A DNA stretch of 7,274 nucleotides from Hyphomicrobiales bacterium (GCA_020029455.1 JAIBJH010000135.1:1-7274), one strand, 5' to 3'. Shown: positions 1-5,841, counted from the first letter of the stretch. Notes: generated by a model not told the origin, from the letters alone. Program-made: numbers and translations.

Positions 1-560
1 GCACCGGCCAGGCCACCGAAAGCAAAGAGCAACGATGCCGTGCCAATCGCCGCCATAACCAGATAGACGTGGCCTGCGTGCCTGCTGTCGGCGTCCGTGT
101 GACGGGACACGACAAGTGCCCAGGAGGTGAGGGACATCAATTCCCAGCTGAACAGGAAGGCGAAAGCATCGTTGGCGATGAGCACTAGATTCATCGCCGC
201 TGCAAAGGCAGGGAACAGCGGTTCGACACGGGGCGTCAGGTCATGCTCGCGGTCGAGCCCGGCGCCATAGACAGAAGCACCCACAATGCCGATGTTGATC
301 ATGGCACCAAAGAACGCCGAAAGCGGATCGACGCCGAGGTGTAGCCCGATGGATGGAAGGCCCACAGGCAACACCATTGAGCTGCTTGCATCATTGAGCA
401 GCGCGGCAAGGTTGACGAGTGCGCCGGCCACTCCAGCCAGGGCACACAGTGGATAGACGGCTGCAAGAGCTGTCTTCCAACGATAGAGCAGCGTGGCCAT
501 CACTGCTGTCAGCACGTAGACGGCAATGACTGCGAGTAGCTGGCCGATGGGCTGGGTCAC
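1..560 (-). CDS. hyfB: HyfB-like (hydrogenase-4 component B / NuoL-M family) proton-channel membrane subunit, 5' part only
   Basis: The minus frame is open from a GTG at 560 to the window edge, giving 186 N-terminal residues of a protein that in this family is usually 600 or more. It is very hydrophobic, with several membrane helices, for example residues 8-25, 31-55, 84-100 and 115-150. The stretch NDAFAFLFSWELMSLTSW (residues 130-147) is typical of antiporter-like subunits of complex I, Hyf and FHL complexes. E140 in the WE pair matches the conserved transmembrane glutamate involved in proton translocation in NuoM/NuoL relatives. The GTG start overlaps the TGA of the upstream regulator gene (GTGA), and a purine-rich GGGGGGAAA lies just upstream, so translation is probably coupled. 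Family membership is inferred from my own translation. HyfB is preferred over NuoL/M because of the N-terminal pattern and the company of a small XRE gene, but an Mnh/Mrp-type antiporter subunit is possible. Confidence 0.78.
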   Translation of the reverse strand, partial: MTQPIGQLLAVIAVYVLTAVMATLLYRWKTALAAVYPLCALAGVAGALVNLAALLNDASSSMVLPVGLPSIGLHLGVDPLSAFFGAMINIGIVGASVYGAGLDREHDLTPRVEPLFPAFAAAMNLVLIANDAFAFLFSWELMSLTSWALVVSRHTDADSRHAGHVYLVMAAIGTASLLFAFGGLAG

Positions 561-829
561 GAAGAGTTTCCCCCCAGCTTTACGCCGGTCTTGAAGCGAA
601 CACCCCTGCCACCACTTGAACTGGCGGCGCCGTCACCGATGAGTTCGAGGCCTGCCTTGTCCAGCGCCTCCAGCACTTTGACCAAGGTGCCGACAACGCC
701 GCGCACATTTTCGGGACTGGCTTCCATTCTTTGAATTGTAGGCAGGGAAACACCTGCAAGATCGGCCATTTTTTGTTGGTCGATCCCAAGCAGTGCGCGT
801 GCTGCGCGCAGTTGCGAAGCCGTCATCAT
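557..829 (-). CDS. Small XRE-family helix-turn-helix regulator
   Basis: A protein of about 90 aa with one Cro/C1-type helix-turn-helix near the N-terminus: LRAARALLGIDQQKMADLAGVS followed by PTIQRMEASPENVRG is the usual five-helix XRE layout. It is followed by a helix (VKVLEALDKAGLELIGDG) and a basic, glycine/serine-rich tail, with no ligand-binding domain. The open frame continues upstream to ATG 868 and TTG 871. I chose ATG 829 (ATG 826 is next to it) because the upstream codons read unlike the family, and because the promoter -10 sits at 860-865, so transcription should start downstream of ATG 868. A weak GCGGA lies about 9 nt before ATG 829. The stop overlaps the start of the hyfB-like gene by 4 nt, so this is the first gene of that operon. 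It is probably a local, self-regulating control gene for the membrane complex. The effector is unknown. Confidence 0.8.
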   Translation of the reverse strand: MMTASQLRAARALLGIDQQKMADLAGVSLPTIQRMEASPENVRGVVGTLVKVLEALDKAGLELIGDGAASSSGGRGVRFKTGVKLGGNSS

Positions 830-853
830 TGCGGTTTGTCCGCTTTGCAAGTT

Positions 854-887
854 TGATGCATAATACATCAATGTTGCATGTTTTCAA
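854..887 (-). promoter_or_regulatory. Promoter with overlapping palindromic operator for the XRE-hyfB operon
   Basis: On the minus strand, TTGAAA (887-882) is followed after 16 nt by TATTAT (865-860), a good sigma70-type match. Over the -10 lies a 17-nt near-palindrome at 854-870, TGATGCATAATACATCA on the plus strand, in which 14 of 17 positions are symmetric with five-base arms TGATG/CATCA. Repressor binding there would block the polymerase. XRE proteins commonly bind such short dyads and repress their own promoter, so autoregulation by the adjacent gene is the natural inference. Binding itself is not shown by the sequence. Confidence 0.55.
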
Positions 888-942
888 ATGCTTTCTGGCT
901 GGAATATCATCTCGACAATAGTCAATTGAGGGCCAGCTCGAC

Positions 943-969
943 CGGCTCCATAAACGCTATCGGGAGCCG
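943..969. repeat. Inverted repeat, 7-bp arms
   Basis: CGGCTCC at 943-949 is the exact reverse complement of GGAGCCG at 963-969, with a 13-nt loop. No T-run follows on either strand, so it is not a standard Rho-independent terminator. It ends a few bases before the dusA-like fragment and could be part of a decayed attachment or regulatory region. A chance hairpin is also plausible at this size. Confidence 0.35.
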
Positions 970-973
970 CTCC

Positions 974-1048
974 ATGGCGAAAGGGAAAGTGTTTGCCGTC
1001 GCGCCCATGATAGATGGGAATGACAATTCAACGAAACCAAACGGTTAG
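974..1048 (+). pseudogene. dusA-like 5' fragment, possible integration-site scar
   Basis: From ATG 974 the plus frame gives 24 codons and then TAG at 1046-1048. Codons 6-17 read VFAVAPMIDGND. DusA-type tRNA-dihydrouridine synthases begin with (R/K)F(A/S)VAPM(M/I)DWTD, so eight consecutive residues (FAVAPMID, nt 992-1015) match, and the next three (GND for WTD) look like drifted versions. After about nt 1024 the similarity stops: there is no HCR motif and no further DusA sequence, so this cannot be a working enzyme. The established point is that a family of tyrosine integrases inserts genomic islands into the 5' end of dusA, leaving a short 5' piece at one junction. I infer that this may be such a junction or its remnant. 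An eroded gene start or coincidence are the alternatives. The similarity is from memory of the family and not from a search. Confidence 0.45.
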
Positions 1049-1242
1049 AAACCGCCGTGCGCGCTGTATGTGCAGCAAGGGACAGACGTTGCGTGTACTC
1101 CGGTGAAGTCTCAGCATATTCAAGATTTTTTATCGACTAACTAGCCGCTTGTAGTTTGCTATTAGAAAAACAATTCCTAGAAAGAGCGTGGGAGTGTGTA
1201 TGCGGTCCTCAACTTGCTGCTACACAAAATGATCAATAAACG

Positions 1243-1259
1243 AAAATTGCGAAACGCAA
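1243..1259 (-). terminator. Weak Rho-independent terminator candidate after the gntR gene
   Basis: On the minus strand the transcript would read TTGCG, loop TTT, CGCAA, then TTTTCGTTT. That is a 5-bp stem with a 3-nt loop and a broken U-run, 24 nt beyond the gntR stop. Position and orientation fit a terminator, but the stem is short. Confidence 0.3.
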
Positions 1260-1283
1260 ATCGTTGAGTGCATATTTCTGATA

Positions 1284-2009
1284 TCAAGTATCTTTGCGAA
1301 GTTTCGTGTTGGGAGTTGGTAAACGTTCGAAGTTTTCCTGATGTTCGCGGGCCACCCGTGAGGCGCGCTCGGAATCGCCGGAGGCAATGGCATCAATGAT
1401 CTGGCGGTGGCTGTTTGCTGCCTCCATGAGATCAATGCCATCTACCAGCAAGGTGATTGTGGTGCGGGTTTCGATGTTGAGCGACGCCCACAGGTTGGTG
1501 AGCAGGCGGTTGCCGGCGGCTTCCACAATGGCCCGGTGGAATTTCACACTGTGTTCCGCCAGGCTGGTGAGGTCATCGGCAGCAGCAGCAACGCGCATGC
1601 CTTGCAGTTCCAATTCCAGCATCGCCAGATCGCAGCTTTGCCTGACGGTGGCAAGGCGTGTGGCCTGTTCTTCCAGCGCGCCACGCACTGCATAAATCTC
1701 CCGCAAACCCTCGCTCAAAACCTCTGCCACATAAGTGCCGCGGCGCGGCTTGCTGATTACCAGTCCAGTTGCTTCGAGATCACGTAATGCTTCGCGCACC
1801 GGCGCCTGGCTGGTGCCAAACTCCTGCGCAATCTTGAGTTCAACGAGGCGGTCACCCGCCTTGTAGGCACCGCCAAGGATGCGGCGCAGAAGAACGTCCT
1901 TCAAACGCTGGCGCAGTGGCGAATTGACAAAATCGGTATCGCTTCCGGTTTTGAACTCAATCGCTTCAGAAGCCCGTTCACTTCTCAGCTCACTCATGTC
2001 TTCGGTCAT
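1284..2009 (-). CDS. GntR-family transcriptional regulator, FadR/FCD subfamily
   Basis: A 241-aa protein, the usual length for the FCD group. Residues about 31-95 form the winged helix-turn-helix (LVELKIAQEFGTSQAPVREALRDLE with the wing SKPRRGTYV). Residues about 100-230 form the all-helical FCD effector domain (EIYAVRGALE, KFHRAIVEAAGN, SHRQIIDAIASGD, AREHQENF). Three of the four usual metal ligands are visible as H158, H201 and H223. The expected Asp four residues before H158 is Ser154, with His153 beside it. FCD regulators typically bind small carboxylates and release DNA. The gene is divergent from the molybdenum-hydroxylase operon with a spacer of about 100 nt, so it very likely controls that operon, probably as a repressor relieved by the substrate or a related acid. 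I used ATG 2009; ATG 1997 is an alternative and neither has a strong Shine-Dalgarno. I see no clear gntR promoter. The ligand is unknown. Confidence 0.92.
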   Translation of the reverse strand: MTEDMSELRSERASEAIEFKTGSDTDFVNSPLRQRLKDVLLRRILGGAYKAGDRLVELKIAQEFGTSQAPVREALRDLEATGLVISKPRRGTYVAEVLSEGLREIYAVRGALEEQATRLATVRQSCDLAMLELELQGMRVAAAADDLTSLAEHSVKFHRAIVEAAGNRLLTNLWASLNIETRTTITLLVDGIDLMEAANSHRQIIDAIASGDSERASRVAREHQENFERLPTPNTKLRKDT

Positions 2010-2037
2010 CAGGCCCAGTCCAATCGCGCGAAGTCGC

Positions 2038-2072
2038 TTGACAATGCCATATCGTTTATCGATAATTGATAA
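2038..2072 (+). promoter_or_regulatory. Promoter of the molybdenum-hydroxylase operon with overlapping dyad operator
   Basis: TTGACA at 2038-2043, a 17-nt spacer and GATAAT at 2061-2066 form a near-consensus sigma70 promoter. It would start transcription near 2073, about 36 nt before the first gene, and a GGGAGG ribosome site follows at 2098-2103. A 17-nt near-palindrome, TTATCGATAATTGATAA (2056-2072, 14 of 17 symmetric, containing the perfect dyad TTATCGATAA), covers the -10. In this divergent spacer it is the best candidate operator for the adjacent GntR/FCD protein. The promoter match is directly visible; the binding protein is inference. Confidence 0.6.
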
Positions 2073-2108
2073 AAATTAAAAGCAAAAAATGGTCCATGGG
2101 AGGACGCG

Positions 2109-2924
2109 ATGCTACAAGCGGTGGTCACACCGACGTCTTTGGGCGATCTGCGAAAAGCTCTGAAACTGGCCCCGAAAGCGACACTCGTGGCGGGCGGCAC
2201 CTTGGTGATGCCCATTATAAATGAGGGCGCCCACGGCATCAGCACCTTGGTCAGCCTGAGCAAGCTTGGAATTGACGCCGTCTCTTTCAAGAAGGGCATA
2301 GCCACGATTGGTGCCGCAGCTCCCATTGCGGAGCTGGCCCGGCATTCCGAATTAAAATTCCTTTCGGCCGTTATCGATTCGATTGGTTCCCCAACGCTCC
2401 GCAACATGGCGACTGTGGGCGGCAACCTGTTTGCTTATGGCGATCTGGCCGTATGTTTGGTGGCGCTCGATGCAACGGCGATAGTCGTTAACGCCAAAAG
2501 CAAGCGCAGTGCTCCTGTAGAAGAGATCATCAAGAAGGGCGTGAAAGCGGGCGAGCTTGTAACCCATGTTTCCTTCGCCATTCCCAAGCCCGGCACTTTC
2601 AAATATGCCAAGGCCTCCCGGCGGGCGCTCAACTCCGCATCCATTGTAACGGTGGCTGCTATCATTCCGCTGGTCAAAGGTATGGTTGCGGATTGCCGCA
2701 TTGCCCTCGGAGGTGTTGCGGCAAAACCGGTTCGCGCCAAGTCCGTTGAAAAACTGCTCAACGCCAAATTGTTTGATGAGAAGACCGTAAGGGCAGCGGC
2801 CGCTGCCGCAGCGAAGGAAATAGCGCCCTTCACCGATGCCTATGCCAGCGCCTGGTATCGCGCACGGGTCACACCGGTTCACATCTGCCGCGCCCTTTTG
2901 GGCGATGCGGCAGGCAAGTCTTGA
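2109..2924 (+). CDS. coxM: FAD-binding (medium, CoxM-type) subunit of a molybdenum hydroxylase
   Basis: A 271-aa protein, close to the usual length of the FAD subunit in the three-subunit xanthine dehydrogenase/CO dehydrogenase family. The two FAD pyrophosphate-binding motifs are present: AGGT at residues 28-31 and TVGGNL at 102-107, followed by GDLAVCLVALDA (111-122). The C-terminal CO_deh_flav_C part is seen in RIALGGVAAKPVRA and ends with the typical SAWYRARVTPVHICRALLG. Its role is to take electrons from the iron-sulfur subunit and pass them to the external acceptor (NAD, quinone or another; not decidable here). There are no cysteine clusters, as expected. The start ATG has GGAGG at 2099-2103 with good spacing, and this is the first gene after the promoter. 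The symbol denotes subunit type; CO as substrate is not supported. This subunit type also occurs in nicotinate, quinoline and xanthine dehydrogenases. Confidence 0.9.
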   Translation: MLQAVVTPTSLGDLRKALKLAPKATLVAGGTLVMPIINEGAHGISTLVSLSKLGIDAVSFKKGIATIGAAAPIAELARHSELKFLSAVIDSIGSPTLRNMATVGGNLFAYGDLAVCLVALDATAIVVNAKSKRSAPVEEIIKKGVKAGELVTHVSFAIPKPGTFKYAKASRRALNSASIVTVAAIIPLVKGMVADCRIALGGVAAKPVRAKSVEKLLNAKLFDEKTVRAAAAAAAKEIAPFTDAYASAWYRARVTPVHICRALLGDAAGKS

Positions 2925-2935
2925 GGGGGATGGCG

Positions 2936-3427
2936 ATGAAGGGTTCAGTTGTTTCAATTACCTTGAACGGCGTCGAACGGGAAACCCTCGTGGCGCCTGG
3001 TACGACGCTTCTCAATCTTCTGCGCGAGCATCAAAGCCTCACCGGAACGCGGCGCGGCTGCGATCAGGGATCCTGCGGCAGTTGCACCGTGCTGGTGGAT
3101 GGCAAAGCCAAACTAGCCTGCTTGATCCCCGTCGAAACCATTGCCGGATCGCGCGTCGAGACTGTTGAAAACCTGGCGTTGAACAACGAGCTTCACCCTT
3201 TGCAGCAAGCCTTCGTTGAAGGCTTTGCCACGCAATGCGGCTTTTGCACCTCCGGCATGATCATGGCCGCGAAGGGCCTCCTGTCGGTCAATCCAAGGCC
3301 TTCGCGCGCCGATGTCATCCGGGCCATTTCGGGAAATGTGTGCCGCTGCACGGGTTATGAATCCATTGTTGATGCCATCCTGGCCGCGGCGGCGGGCATG
3401 GGAAAACCACTGAAAAAATCGGCGTGA
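2936..3427 (+). CDS. coxS: [2Fe-2S] (small, CoxS-type) subunit of a molybdenum hydroxylase
   Basis: A 163-aa protein carrying both iron-sulfur domains of the family. The N-terminal plant-ferredoxin-type cluster has C42, C47, C50 and C62 (CDQGSCGSC ... C). The C-terminal helical domain holds the second cluster through C101 and C104 (QCGFC) and C136 and C138 (CRC, followed by TGY). It carries electrons from the molybdenum centre to FAD. I chose ATG 2936 because the ribosome site GAGGGGG (2923-2929) stands 6 nt before it. ATG 2930 is in frame but sits directly against that site, and TTG 2921 overlaps the previous stop. The gene follows coxM by 11 nt and precedes the Mo-subunit gene by 12 nt. All eight ligands are intact. 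There is no signal peptide, so the enzyme is probably cytoplasmic. Confidence 0.95.
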   Translation: MKGSVVSITLNGVERETLVAPGTTLLNLLREHQSLTGTRRGCDQGSCGSCTVLVDGKAKLACLIPVETIAGSRVETVENLALNNELHPLQQAFVEGFATQCGFCTSGMIMAAKGLLSVNPRPSRADVIRAISGNVCRCTGYESIVDAILAAAAGMGKPLKKSA

Positions 3428-3439
3428 GGGAAAAGCATC

Positions 3440-4816
3440 ATGGAAACCATTGATACAAGTTTCTTCACCGAGGAGCGGGCCGGAAGTTTCAACACGGTCG
3501 GAACCAGTACGGAACGCGCCGATGCGCGCGGCCATGTCACCGGCCGCACGCAGTTTTATGAGGATGTGAGCTTTCCCAATACGCTGCATCTCAAAATGGT
3601 GCGCTCCACCAAGCATCATGCGTTGATCAAGAAGCTTGATGTGGCGCCGGCCATGAAGGTTCCCGGCGTTGTTCGCGTATTGACGTGGAAGGATGTTCCC
3701 AACAACTGGTACACGATCCTGAAGCTCATCGGGGTTGGGCCTGACGATGAGCCCGTGCTGGCTGAAGACCGGGTGCGTTTCATTGGTGAGCAGATCTGCG
3801 CCGTGCTTGCCGAAACACCGCAAGCCGCAGCGGAAGGCGCAAAGCGCGTCAAGGTCGTTTACGAGGAATTGCCTCCCGTATTCGATGTCGAAGAGGCAAT
3901 GACCTCCAAACCCTTCACCAATCACGGTTCAAACTATTACATCTATGAGGGCCACAACTGCCGGCGCATTCGCTTTGGCGATGTGGAGACGGCCTTCAAG
4001 CAGGCCGACCATATTCTCGAGTGCCGTTATAACTCCGCCCCCATTGAACACGCGCCCACGGAAACAACGGGCTGCGTGGTGAAGCCAGAAGGCAATGGCC
4101 GCTATACAATTTATTCAAACACTCAGGCGCTCTATTTCACGCTCGACAACACGGCCCTTATCCTCGGCGTGCAGTTCAACAAATTGCGTATGATTGGCGG
4201 CACCGTAGGCGGTGGGTTCGGTGGCAAGGTTGACGTGATCGTCGAACCTATCGCAACGCTCGGCGCCATGCTCACCAACCGCCCGGTGAAATACGCCTAT
4301 TCGAGGGCTGAGGAAATGCAGGTGTCATCGCCGCGCGCCGCCGAACGCTTCTACATCAAGGACGGCATCATGAAGGATGGCCGCATTTTCGCACGGAAGA
4401 TCACGCTTTATGTGGATGCGGGCGCCTATTGCCGACACTCGACCTATGGCACCACAAAGGCTGCTGCCCACATGCCGGGTCCCTATACAATTCCGAATGT
4501 CCATGTGGATGCTTACTGTGTTTATACCAACCGCACGCCGTCTTCAGCCATGCGCGGCTTTGGCGTAACCATCGCTGACTTCGCCCTAGAATCGCAGATG
4601 GATCAGATTGCACGCCTGTTGAAGATGGATCCCATCGAGTTTCGCCTGAAAAATGCCTACCGCGACGGGGACATGAAAGCCCATCGCAAGGAAGTTGAGG
4701 GCGCTGCCCTGGTCGAGGTCCTTCAGGCGGCGGCCAAGCAGAGCGGGCAGAAGCTCAGCTCAGAATTTCTGGCGATGTCGTCATATGGATGGGGAAGCGC
4801 AAATGGCAAAGCTTAA
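3440..4816 (+). CDS. Molybdopterin-binding subunit of a xanthine-dehydrogenase-family hydroxylase, N-terminal half (separate gene)
   Basis: A 458-aa protein that matches only the first part of the usual Mo subunit of about 770-800 aa. Residues about 28-140 are the a/b hammerhead domain (RADARGHVTGRTQF ... VVYEELPPVFDVEEA). Residues about 150-420 are molybdopterin domain 1, with NTQ, the cofactor loop GGGFGGK (257-263) and the active-site-side motif SSAMRGFG (R372-G375). CO dehydrogenases have AYXCSFR (form I) or AYRGAGR (form II) at that site, so this is neither. The protein ends in a linker (LAMSSYGWGSANGKA) and stops at TAA 4814-4816. The rest of the Mo subunit is in a gene overlapping by 14 nt in the +1 frame. 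The start has GAGGGA about 9 nt upstream. I read this as a genuinely divided subunit like NdhL/NdhM of Eubacterium barkeri nicotinate dehydrogenase; a frameshift in the linker (for example in GGGG at 4791-4794) is the alternative. Confidence 0.88.
   Translation: METIDTSFFTEERAGSFNTVGTSTERADARGHVTGRTQFYEDVSFPNTLHLKMVRSTKHHALIKKLDVAPAMKVPGVVRVLTWKDVPNNWYTILKLIGVGPDDEPVLAEDRVRFIGEQICAVLAETPQAAAEGAKRVKVVYEELPPVFDVEEAMTSKPFTNHGSNYYIYEGHNCRRIRFGDVETAFKQADHILECRYNSAPIEHAPTETTGCVVKPEGNGRYTIYSNTQALYFTLDNTALILGVQFNKLRMIGGTVGGGFGGKVDVIVEPIATLGAMLTNRPVKYAYSRAEEMQVSSPRAAERFYIKDGIMKDGRIFARKITLYVDAGAYCRHSTYGTTKAAAHMPGPYTIPNVHVDAYCVYTNRTPSSAMRGFGVTIADFALESQMDQIARLLKMDPIEFRLKNAYRDGDMKAHRKEVEGAALVEVLQAAAKQSGQKLSSEFLAMSSYGWGSANGKA
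4791..4805 (+). promoter_or_regulatory. Internal ribosome binding site for the second Mo-subunit gene
   Basis: GGGGAAG at 4791-4797 lies inside the end of the first Mo-subunit gene, with its GGGGA core 7 nt before ATG 4803. This is a well-spaced Shine-Dalgarno placed where reinitiation or coupled translation would be needed. It is the main sequence argument that the frame change is a real gene boundary. An in-frame ATG at 4785 lacks comparable support. Confidence 0.5.
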
Positions 4817-5816
4817 GGGCAGGGGGGTTGCGGCGGTCAACTATCCAACCGGCATGAATCTCGGAGGCGATCCATCGCAGGCCTTGATCCATGCTACGAC
4901 AACGGGGAGCTTTGTGGTCACGCTGTCCAGTGTTGATCTCGGCCAAGGCTTGAAAACCGTCATTGCGCAAATCGCCGCTGAAACCCTCGGTATTCCTTAC
5001 GACAGCGTGATGATCGATACCGCCGATACGGACACGGGCCCCCATTGCATGGGGACTTTCGCCAGCCGCGGCACGCACCGGATCGGAAATGCCGTGATTA
5101 TGGCGGCGCGCGAGGCCCGCGAGGTAATGCTGAATGTGGCGGCGACCGAACTTGAAGTCGACGCCGCTGATCTGGTGACCGACGGCAAAGGCCGCATCCA
5201 TGTGAATGGCGCACCGGACAAGGGCATTGGCGTTTTGGATGTGGCGCTTGCCGCCCATTTCAAGCACGGCAACACGATTTCCGGGCGTGGCATATTCCTG
5301 AAACCCAAAAGCACGCCCGTGCCGGAGACAGGTGAAATGGACCCGGACTCGTGCCAGGCCCATGCCTGCACCATTGCCGAGGTTGAGGTGGATGATGAAA
5401 CCGGCGTGGTGCGTGTTCTCAAACTGACCAATGGCTATGAAGTGGGCCGGGCCATGAACCCCGCCCTTGCACACCAGCAAATTGTTGGTGGCGCTTGGAT
5501 GGGCATCAGCCACGCGCTTTATGAAACAACCGAGCCCTATTACCCGGACCGCGCCCACGGCCCCCTGGATTTTTCCGAATACCTCATGCCGGGCCCAGCC
5601 GATCTCGCTGAAATGGAAAGCGTCATCATCGAACGGCCGGCATCAAACGGACCCTACGGCGCCAAGGGTATTGGCGAGATGACGGCAAATTCACCAATTC
5701 CGGCCATCGCCAATGCCATTTTCGATGCCTGTGGCGTGCGTGTGACGTCGTTGCCAATCACGCCAGAAAAAGTGCTTCGCGGCCTCGACGCCCTGCAAGC
5801 GGTAAACCCGGTTTAA
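4803..5816 (+). CDS. Molybdopterin-binding subunit of a xanthine-dehydrogenase-family hydroxylase, C-terminal half (separate gene)
   Basis: A 337-aa protein equal to molybdopterin domain 2 of the family. It starts at the domain edge (KLKGRGVAAVNYPTGMNLGGDPSQ). It continues with the cofactor motif VDLGQG (residues 44-49), the loop DTGPHCMGTFASRGTHRIGNAV, the strand region HACTIAEVEVDDETG and VGGAWMGISHALYE. It ends with YGAKGIGEM, whose E292 aligns with the catalytic glutamate of xanthine dehydrogenase (GVGEP motif). It must pair with the N-terminal half, because neither half alone can hold the Mo cofactor. I chose ATG 4803 for its Shine-Dalgarno and because the domain begins there. The frame is open back to 4695, but those upstream codons are arginine/serine-rich shadow of the first gene. 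No internal stops or missing motifs are seen, so the half is under coding constraint. If the split is a frameshift, this is the distal part of one gene. Confidence 0.85.
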   Translation: MAKLKGRGVAAVNYPTGMNLGGDPSQALIHATTTGSFVVTLSSVDLGQGLKTVIAQIAAETLGIPYDSVMIDTADTDTGPHCMGTFASRGTHRIGNAVIMAAREAREVMLNVAATELEVDAADLVTDGKGRIHVNGAPDKGIGVLDVALAAHFKHGNTISGRGIFLKPKSTPVPETGEMDPDSCQAHACTIAEVEVDDETGVVRVLKLTNGYEVGRAMNPALAHQQIVGGAWMGISHALYETTEPYYPDRAHGPLDFSEYLMPGPADLAEMESVIIERPASNGPYGAKGIGEMTANSPIPAIANAIFDACGVRVTSLPITPEKVLRGLDALQAVNPV

Positions 5817-5841
5817 CTTCAACCCAACAAGGAAAAGCAGA

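Larger units (their letters stand above)
872..1283. other. Intergenic spacer of about 410 nt without an intact gene
   Basis: This lies between the promoter side of the XRE gene and the 3' end of the gntR gene. Both flanking genes point left, so only the gntR terminator and the XRE promoter are needed here, and the region is longer than that requires. Its right half (about 1120-1290) is clearly more AT-rich than the surrounding genes. It holds the XRE -35 box, an inverted repeat at 943-969, a dusA-like 5' fragment at 974-1048 and a weak terminator hairpin at 1243-1259. A tiny hairpin (CGGTT, AGA, AACCG) lies at 1042-1054. I see no tRNA, no insertion-sequence ends and no convincing small gene on either strand. 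Confidence 0.6.

Noticed and set aside
943..969. Hairpin as a transcription terminator
   Set aside because: The 7-bp stem has a long loop and no T-run on either strand, and no gene end is nearby that would need it.
1126..1131. T-run at 1126-1131 as part of a plus-strand terminator
   Set aside because: No stable GC-rich stem precedes it, and no plus-strand gene ends there apart from the dusA-like fragment.
1220..1441. Minus-strand open frame of 73 codons overlapping the gntR end
   Set aside because: It overlaps the C-terminal FCD coding region in another frame, has no ribosome site and shows no family resemblance.
1407..1787. Plus-strand open frame of 126 codons within gntR
   Set aside because: It is antisense to a clear FCD-domain gene, with no promoter or ribosome site.
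3113..3925. Long open frame on the minus strand (270 codons) opposite the coxS/Mo-subunit genes
   Set aside because: It lies fully antisense to genes with intact catalytic motifs, and its product has no recognisable domain. This is common in GC-rich coding DNA.
4695..4802. Longer reading of the second Mo-subunit gene from an ATG at 4695
   Set aside because: The extra 36 residues are arginine/serine-rich, unlike the family, and lie inside the well-conserved end of the first gene in another frame.
4755..5558. Long open frame on the minus strand (267 codons) opposite the second Mo-subunit gene
   Set aside because: It is antisense to conserved motifs (DLGQG, TFASRGTHR), low in recognisable structure and rich in His/Arg as expected for a shadow frame.
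2109..5816. Annotation of the enzyme as aerobic carbon monoxide dehydrogenase
   Set aside because: The AYXCSFR signature of form I CoxL is missing and the form II AYRGAGR is not present either. Only the subunit architecture and accessory genes are Cox-like.
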